From assembly GCF_004795105.1 (NCBI RefSeq), contig NZ_SSBL01000034.1:1-64000 (forward strand): a stretch of DNA of 64,000 nucleotides, written 5' to 3'. A program made the position numbers and the translations under genes. Below the pieces are notes generated by a model. That model was given only the letters and a program-made list of their open reading frames with translations, had not been told where the DNA came from and did no database searches. Of this stretch, positions 9,673 through 18,600 are shown piece after piece. Within the stretch, counting starts at the first letter, position 1. Every line of letters begins with the position of its first letter. This stretch comes from Streptomyces sp. A0642. GTDB lineage: Bacteria; Actinomycetota; Actinomycetes; Streptomycetales; Streptomycetaceae.

Positions 9673-12600
9673 ATGAGCAACGAGCAGAAACTCCGGGACT
9701 ACCTCAAGCGGGCGACCGTCGACCTGCGGGAGAGCCGTCAGCGTGTGCAGGAGCTGGAGGAGCGCGCACACGAGCCGATCGCGATCGTGGGGATGGCCTG
9801 CCGCCTCCCGGGCGGTATCGCCTCTCCCGACGACCTGTGGGAGCTGTTGCGCGCCGAACGCGACGCGGTCGGTCCCTTCCCGGAGGGCCGTGACTGGGAC
9901 CTGGAGAAGCTGTACGACCCCGACCCCGAGCGCCTCGGGACCTCGTACGCCCGCGAAGGCGGCTTCCTGTACGAGGCGGATCAGTTCGACGCCGAGTTCT
10001 TCGGCATCAGCCCCCGCGAGGCGGCGGCGATGGATCCCCAGCAGCGGCTGCTCCTGGAGACGGCGTGGGAAGCCGTCGAGCACGCGGGCATCGACCCGAC
10101 CGCGCTGCGGGGCACCCGCACCGGGGTGTACGCGGGCGTCATGTACGACGACTACGGCTCCCGGACGCCCCGTGCGCCCGAGGACTTCGAGGGCTACCTG
10201 CTGACCGGCAGCGCGGGCAGTATCGCGTCGGGCCGGCTGTCCTACACCTTCGGCCTGGAGGGGCCGGCGGTGACGGTCGACACCGCGTGCTCGTCCTCGC
10301 TGGTCGCGCTGCACCTCGCGGCTCAGTCGCTGCGCGGGGGCGAATGCTCCATGGCGCTGGCCGGCGGTGTCACGGTGATGGCGACACCGGGCACGTTCGT
10401 GGAGTTCTCCCGGCAGCGCGGGCTGGCGCCGGACGGGCGCTGCAAGGCGTTCTCCTCGTCGGCGGACGGCACCGGCTGGGCCGAGGGCGTGGGCGTCCTG
10501 GTGCTGGAGCGGCTGTCGGACGCACAGCGCGACGGGCACCGGGTGCTGGCGGTGCTCCGTGGTTCCGCGGTGAACCAGGACGGTGCGAGCAGCCAGCTGA
10601 CCGCACCGAACGGGCCCGCGCAGGAGCGGGTCATCCGGGCCGCGCTGGCCGACGCGCGGCTGACGCCGTCCGAGGTGGACGCGGTGGAGGCGCACGGTAC
10701 GGGCACGCGTCTGGGCGACCCGATCGAGGCACAGGCGCTGCTGTCCGCCTATGGCCGGGCCCGTGCGGACGACAACCCGTTGTGGCTGGGTTCGGTCAAG
10801 TCGAACATCGGTCACACGCAGGCCGCGGCGGGTGTCGTGGGCGTGATCAAGATGGTCATGGCGATGCGGGAGGGCGTCATGCCCTCGACCTTGCACGTGG
10901 ACGAGCCGACCCCCGAGGTCGACTGGTCGGAGGGCACCGTGAAACTCCTGACACGGGCTCGGCCCTGGCCCGTTCTCGACCGCCCGCGCCGCACGGGTGT
11001 GTCGTCGTTCGGGATCAGCGGGACCAACGCGCACGTGATCCTGGAAGAGGCGCCGCCCGCCCGCGACGCTGTCGCACAGGAGCCGCAGCCGCAGCAGGGC
11101 CGCCACGCGCCGCCGGCGCCGTGGCTGCTCTCGGCCAAGTCGGAGCCCGCGCTGCGGGCCCAGGCGAGCCGGCTGCTGGCCTGGCTCACCGACCACCCCG
11201 AAGCCGAGGACGCCGACGTCGCCGCCGTCCTGATCACCGCGCGCGCCCAGCTGGGCCGGCGTGGCGCGGTGCTCGGCGCCGACCGGGCCGGCCTCCTGGC
11301 AGGCCTCACGGCCCTTGCCGCGGGCGCGGAATCCCCGCGTGTGGTGTCGGGCGCCGCCACCCCGGGCGAGACGGCCTTCCTGTTCACCGGCCAGGGCGCG
11401 CAGCGCATCGGAATGGGCGCGGGGCTGGCTGCCGTGTTCCCCGTGTTCGCCGCCGCCCTCGACGAGGTGTGCGCGGAACTCGATCCCCTGCTGGGGGTAT
11501 CGCTGCGCGAGATCATGTCCGGCGGGACCGGTGATGCCGAACGCCCCGCCCTGCTGGACCGGACGGAATTCACCCAGCCCGCGCTGTTCGCGTTCGAGGT
11601 GGCGCTCTACCGCCTCCTGGAGTCGTTCGGCGTGACCCCGGACGTGGTGGCCGGGCACTCCATCGGTGAGCTGGCCGCGGCCCATGTGGCCGGGGTGTGG
11701 TCGCTGGCCGACGTGTGCCGGCTCGTCGCCGCCCGGGGCCGGCTGATGGGAGCGCTGCCGGCGGGCGGCGCGATGCTCGCCGCCGCGGTGCCGGAGGACC
11801 GGGCGCGGGAACTGCTCGCGGCCGGGACGGTCTCACTGGCGGCGGTGAACGCGCCCGGGGCGGTGGTGTTCTCGGGCGAGACGGCGGCGGTTCACGCGCT
11901 GGAGGACCGGCTGGCCGAAGAGGGCGTGAAGACCAAGCGGCTGACGGTCAGCCACGCCTTCCACTCGGCCCTGATGGAGCCGATGCTCGCCGAGTACGAG
12001 CAGGTCGCCGGATCGGTGGAGTACCGGATGCCGCGCATCGGCGTGTGCTCCACGGTGTCCGGCGCGATGGCCGGCTCCGAGCTGTTGACGCCGGGGTACT
12101 GGGTGCGACAGGTGCGTGAGGCCGTGCGGTTCGCACCCGCGGTGCGCTCGCTCGTCGATGCCGGCGTGCGCCGGTTCGTCGAGGTGGGCCCGGACGCGGT
12201 GCTGGCGGCGATGGTCCGTCAGACACTCGGCGATGAGGAGGAGTCCCGCTCGCTGGTCACGGCGGCGGCACGGCGCGGTGTCGACGAGGCCGGCCAGTTC
12301 CTGCGGCTGCTCGCCGCCGTGCACTGCTCGGGTACCGGTATCGACTGGGCGCCGCTGATGCCGGAAGGCCCGGCCCGCCACCTCGATCTGCCCGGCTACG
12401 CTTTCCAGCACCGCCGCTACTGGGTACAGCCCGACGACGACGCGCTCGGTGACATGAGCCGCGCAGGCCTGCACGCGCTCGATCATCCGATGCTGCGTGT
12501 CGCCGCGCCGCTCGCGGGACGCGACGAATGGCTGTTCAGCGGCCGGCTCTCCGTCGCCGACCTGCCGTGGATCGCCGACCACACGGCTTTCGGAACGGTA

Positions 12601-15600
12601 CTCCTGCCCGGCACCGGTTTCGTCGACCTCGCCCTGGCCGCGGGGCGCCGGCTGGACCTGCCCGTCCTGGACGAACTCGTCCTGGCGACACCGCTGGTCT
12701 TCGACGGCACCGCTGCCGTGGACGTGCAGCTCTCGGTGAGCGAACCCGATCACACCGGCCGCCGACGCCTGTCGGTCCACTCACGTGCTGTCACCGCCAC
12801 CGCGCCGTCCCACCCGGGCGAGCCGGAGTGGACGCTCCATGCCACCGGCGCCCTCGCCCCTGCCGACGGCGTGACACCGCACTGGACCGGCCCCGACTGG
12901 CCGCCGGCTGAGGGCACACAGGTCGACGGGGCCCGCCTGTACGACCGGCTCGGCGACCTGGGATTCGGATACGGCCCGAGTTTCCAGGGCGTGCGCGCTG
13001 CCTGGACCAGCGGTGACGAGGTGTTCACCGAGGTGGCTCTCGACGAGACGGCGGCGGGCCGGGCGGCGGGCTTCGGGGTGCATCCGGCGCTCCTGGACGC
13101 GGTCTTCCACGCCGCTATCGACGTGCTCGCCGAGGACCTGCCCGATGGCAGGCTGCCGCTTCCGTTCTCCTTCGGCGGCGTCCGGGTGTTCCGGCCCGGC
13201 GCCACGTCGGTACGGGCCCGCATCATCCGCTCGGGTCCCCAGAAGGTGCGTATCGACGCCTGCGACGCCGACGGCGCCGCGGTGCTGTCGATCGACGCCG
13301 TACTCGCCCGCCCCGCCGACGCGAGCGCCCTCGCCGGTGCCAGTGACCCGCTCTACGTCCTGGACTGGACGCCGGTGACGGTGACGTCGCCGGCGGCGCC
13401 GGACCGGCAACTGGTCGCACTGGGGCAGCCCGTCGCGGGCTGCGCCGAGACCTTCGAGGACGTCGCCGCGTACGCGGCGGGCGGTGGTCGCAGCGGCGCG
13501 GCGGTCCTCTGGTCGCCCGAGACGGCACCGGCGGACGGCGAGGAAGTCCCCGCGGCCGTTCGCAGGGCCGTGCACAGCGCCCTCGCGGTGCTGCGCGACT
13601 GGCTCACGGAACCGGGCTGCGCCGACTCGGCACTGGTCGTGCTGACCCGCAACGGGGCAGGTCTGCCCGGGGAGATGCCGGACCCCGCGGCAGCGGCCGT
13701 CCGGGGCCTGGTACGCAGTGCGCAGTCGGAGAACCCCGGACGCATCGTGAACGTCGACCTCGGCCCCGACGACGTCGGGGACCTGCGTCAACGGATCGCC
13801 GCCGCGGCCGCCATGGACGAACCACAGCTCGCGATCCGCGACGGTGCGACCCTGGTACCGAGGCTGGTGCGCGCGGCCACCGGGGAACCGGCCGGCGGAC
13901 ATTTCGGTGACGGCACGGTCCTGATCACCGGCGGCGCGGGCGGACTGGGCGCCGTCACCGCACGCCACCTGGTCGCCCGGCATGGGGTGCGCACGCTGCT
14001 CCTCGCCTCACGCCGCGGCGCGGCCGCGCCGGGTGTCGAGGAACTGGTCGCCGAACTGACCGCGCTGGGCGCCGACGTACGCGTCGCCGCGTGCGACGTC
14101 AGCGAGCGCGCCGAGGTCGCCGCGCTGCTGGAATCCGTACCCGCACACCAACCGCTGACAGCCGTGGTGCACACCGCCGGCGTGTCCGACGACGGCACGA
14201 TCGAGACCCTGACCGCCGAGCAGGTGGACCGCGTGCTCGCCCCGAAGGTCGACGCCGCCTGGCATCTGCATGAGCTGACCGGCGACCTGGATCTTTCGGC
14301 GTTCGTGCTGTTCTCCTCCGCCGGGCCGCTGCTCGGCGGGCAGGGCCAGGGCAACTACGCGGCCGCGAACGCGGCGATGGACGCGCTCGTCCAGGCGCGC
14401 CGCAGCGCAGGCCTGGCCGCGCACTCGCTGGCCTGGGGACTGTGGAAGCTCGGCATGGCCGAGGCGCTGAACGACGCGGGCGGCGAAAATCTGGTGCGCC
14501 AGATCCGCACCCGGCTCGGTCTGTCCCCGATCGAGCCGGACACCGGCATGCGGATGCTCGACTCTGCGCTGACCTGCGATGAACCGATGCTGATGACCGC
14601 GCTGCTCGACACGCCGGCGCTCACCGCGCTGGGCCGGCTCGGCACGCTGCCCGCGCTCCTGCGCGGCCTGATCCGCCTGCCCTCGCGCGAGCGGATAGCC
14701 GACAGCCCGCTGCGTCAGCGGCTGCTCGATGCCCCCGCCGAGCAGTGGGAGTCGCTGATCCGCGATGAGGTCCGCGTGATCGCCGCCGCGGTCCTCGGCC
14801 ACGAGTCGGCCGATGCCATCGCCCCCGAGACACCGTTCTCAGAACTGGGCTTCGACTCGCTCGGCGGAGTCGAGTTCCGCAACAAGGTGACCGCCGCCAC
14901 CGGTGTCCGGCTCTCGGCCACCCTGGTGTTCGACTATCCGAACGCCGCCGCTGTCGCGGGCTTCCTGCGCACCCGGGTCGACGGTTCGCAGCCGGCCCGG
15001 CCGCGTCCCGCCCCGGCCAGGACCCGGTCCACGACCGCCGGCGGGGCCGACGAGCCGATCGCGATCGTCGGCATGAGCTGCCGGTATCCCGGCGGCGTCG
15101 AGAATCCCGGCCAGCTCTGGGACCTGATCGACGGGCGTGTCGACGCGATCACCCCGATACCGGGAGACCGCGGCTGGGACGTCGACCACCTGTACGACAC
15201 CGACCCGGGCAAACCGGGCAAGATCTACACCCGGGAAGGCGGATTCCTGCACGCCGCAGGCGACTTCGACGCCGCCTTCTTCGGGATCGGCCCCCGCGAG
15301 GCGGCGGCGATGGACCCGCAGCAGCGGCTGCTGCTGGAGGCGTCCTGGGAAGCGCTCGAGGACGCCGGTATCGATCCGGCCGCACTGCGGGGCAGCGACA
15401 CCGGGGTCTACGCGGGCGTCATGTACCAGGACTACGGGTACACGGCGCGCGAGGCCGCCGACGGCGCCGCGGAAGGCTATCTGGCGACCGGATCGGCCGG
15501 CAGTGTCGTGTCCGGCCGGGTCTCCTACTCCCTCGGCCTGGAAGGGCCTGCGGTGACGGTGGACACGGCGTGCTCGTCGTCGCTGGTGGCGCTGCACCTG

Positions 15601-18600
15601 GCGGTGCAGGCGCTGCGCGCGGGGGAGACCTCGCTGGTCCTGGCCAGCGGAGTGACGGTCATGTCGACTCCGCTGCTGTTCCTGGAGTTCTCCCGGCAGC
15701 GGGCGCTGTCGCCGGACGGGCGCTGCAAGGCGTTCTCCAGCAGTGCGGACGGTGTTTCGTGGGCCGAGGGTGTCGGTGTGCTGGCCCTTGAACGGCTGTC
15801 CGACGCGCAGCGCAACGGGCGCCCGGTACTGGCCGTGATCCGTGGCAGCGCCATCAACCAGGACGGTGCGAGCAACGGCCTGACCGCACCCAACGGCCCC
15901 TCCCAGGAGCGGGTGATCGCCCAGGCACTGGCCAACGCGGGTCTGGCCGCGGCCGAGGTGGACGCCGTGGAGGCACACGGCACCGGCACCACGCTGGGCG
16001 ACCCGATCGAGGCGCAGGCGCTGATCAACGCCTACGGGCAGGAGCGCACCGAGCCGCTGCGGATCGGTTCGCTGAAGTCGAACATCGGGCACACGCAGGC
16101 GGCGGCCGGTGTCGGTGGTGTGATCAAGATGGTGCAGGCGCTGCGGCACGAGGTGCTGCCGGCCACTTTGCACGTCGATGCTCCCTCGCCGCACGTGGAG
16201 TGGACGCCGGGCGCGGTACGGATCCTGACCGACGCGGAGCCGTGGCCGGCCGTGGAGCGCCCGCGCCGGGCGGGTGTGTCGTCGTTCGGGATCAGCGGGA
16301 CCAACGCGCACGTGATCATCGAAGAGGCGCCTGCGGCCCCGCCGCAGCCGGCCGGCGCACCGGACCCGGCGGCCGTGCCGCTGCTGCTGTCCGCGCGGAC
16401 GCCCGCCGCGCTGCGGGCCCAGGCGCGGCGCCTGCACGACACACTGAGCGAACGCCCCGGGCTCGACCTGACCGACGCCGCAGCGACGCTGGCACTGCAC
16501 CGCGCGCAACTCGAGGAGCGCGCCGCGGTCGTGGGCCCGGACCGGGAATCGCTGCTGGCGGCCCTGGCCCGGCTGGCGGCCGGCGAGCCGGGAACGGGCA
16601 TCGTGGACGGCGTCGGCCGCACCGGTACGACAGCGTTCCTGTTCACCGGTCAGGGCGCGCAGCGGACCGGGATGGGCGCCGGACTGTACCGGGAGTTCCC
16701 GGTTTTCGCCGCCGCGCTCGACGAGGTGTGCGCGGAGTTCGACGCGCACCTGGAACACCCGCTGCAGGACGTGATGTTCGGTGCGGATGACGGGGCCCTG
16801 CTCGATCGCACCGAGTACGCCCAGCCCGCGCTGTTCGCGTTCGAGGTGGCGATGTTCCGCCTCGTGGAGTCGATGGGCGTGACCCCGGACGCGGTGGCCG
16901 GGCATTCCATCGGCGAGCTGGCCGCCGCATACGTGGCCGGTGTGTGGTCGCTGCCGGACGCGTGCCGGCTCGTCGCGGCCCGGGGCCGTTTGATGGGGGC
17001 GCTGCCGGCCGGGGGGAGCATGCTGGCCGCCGCGGTGCCGGAGGCGCGGGCCGAGGAGCTGGTGGCCGAGGTCAACAGCTCCTCGGCCGCCTCGGTGTCC
17101 CTGGCGGCGGTCAACGCTCCCGAAGCAGTGGTCTTCTCCGGGAACACCGGCGCGGTGTCGGCGCTCGATGCGCTGCTGAGGGCCGAGGGCGTCAGGACCA
17201 GCCGGCTGCGGGTGAGCCACGCGTTCCATTCCGCCCTGATGGATCCCATGCTGAGCGACTTCGCGGAGATCGCCGCGGACCTGACGTACCACGAGCCGTC
17301 CCTCGCCCTGTGCTCCACGGTCACCGGCGCCTTCGCCCACGCGTCCCTGGGCACACCCGAGTACTGGGTCCGGCAGGTGCGTGAGGCGGTGCGCTTCGCT
17401 CCGGCCGTGCGCTCCCTCCTCCAGTCGGGCGCCGGCCTCTTCGTCGAGCTGGGCCCCGACGCGGTGCTGACCACCATGACCCGTGCCACGCTGGCAGCCG
17501 ATCCCGCCCAGCGCGCATCGGTCGTCGCGGGCTCCCGCCGTACGGCCGCCGAACCCGAGCAGCTGGTCACCGCGCTGGCCGCCGCCCACTGTGCGGGCCG
17601 GCCGGTGCGGTGGGCCGACTACTTCGGGGCCCGGCCGCAGACACGGATCGCCCTGCCCACCTATCCCTTCCAGCACGAACGCTTCTGGCTGCGGCCTGCG
17701 GAGAGCGCCGCGCCGCTCGCCGGCGCCGACTCCGCAGGCCATCCGCTGCTGCACGCCCAGGTACAGCTCGCCGGCACGGACGAGTGGCTGTTCACCGGCA
17801 GGCTCTCGCAGCGCACCCACCCCTGGCTCGCCGACCACACGGTTCACGGCACGGTCGTGATGCCGGGGACCGGATTCGTCGAACTGGCGCTGGCCGCCGG
17901 TGCCCGGCTCGGCGTGCCGCGCCTGGCGGAACTGACGCTCGATGCGCCGCTGATCCTTCCGGCCGAGGGCGGCGCGGATCTTCAGCTCGCGGTCGGCGGA
18001 CCCGACGCCGAGGGGCACCGGACCGTGACCGTCCACGCCCGCGTCGCCGACACCTGGGTGCCGCAGGCCCGTGGCCTGCTCACTCCCGCCATACCGGCCG
18101 CGGCGCCCGGCTGGCACCGGGTCTGGCCCCCGGCCGAGGGCGAACCGGTCGACGGGGCAGAGGTGTACCGCGTGCTCGGCGACCTCGGGTTCGCGTTCGG
18201 ACCCGCGTTCCAGGGCGTCCGTATGGCGTGGCTGCGCGGGGAGGAAGTCTTCGCCGATCTGTCACTCGATGCCGCAACCGCGGCGGGCGCCACGGCGTTC
18301 GGGCTGCACCCGGCGCTGCTGGACGCGGTGTTCCACCCGGCTGCCGGCCTTCTCGCCGGGAAGGGACCCGACGGCCGGGCGCCCCTGCCGTTCGCCTTCG
18401 GCGGTGTTCAGCCGGCGCAGTCCGGCGCGGCCGCCCTGCGCGTGCGTATCGCCCGCACCGCGCCGGACACCTTCCGCGTGGACGCCGTCGATGCGACCGG
18501 CGCCCCGGTACTGAGCGTGGAGTCGGTGCGGGTCCGCCCGATCGAGCGGGCGGCGCTGGCCCAGCTGCAGGGCGCGGCACCGCTGTTCGACCTCGAATGG

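Noticed and set aside
8800..11685. Long minus-strand frame (961 codons) across the PKS junction
   Set aside because: It is antisense to two intact PKS genes, composition is low-complexity Arg/Gly/His-rich, and no family motif is present. It is a GC-bias shadow.
14839..18117. Minus-strand frame of 1092 codons inside PKS2
   Set aside because: Antisense to conserved KS, AT and DH domains; residues are what high GC at codon positions yields by chance.
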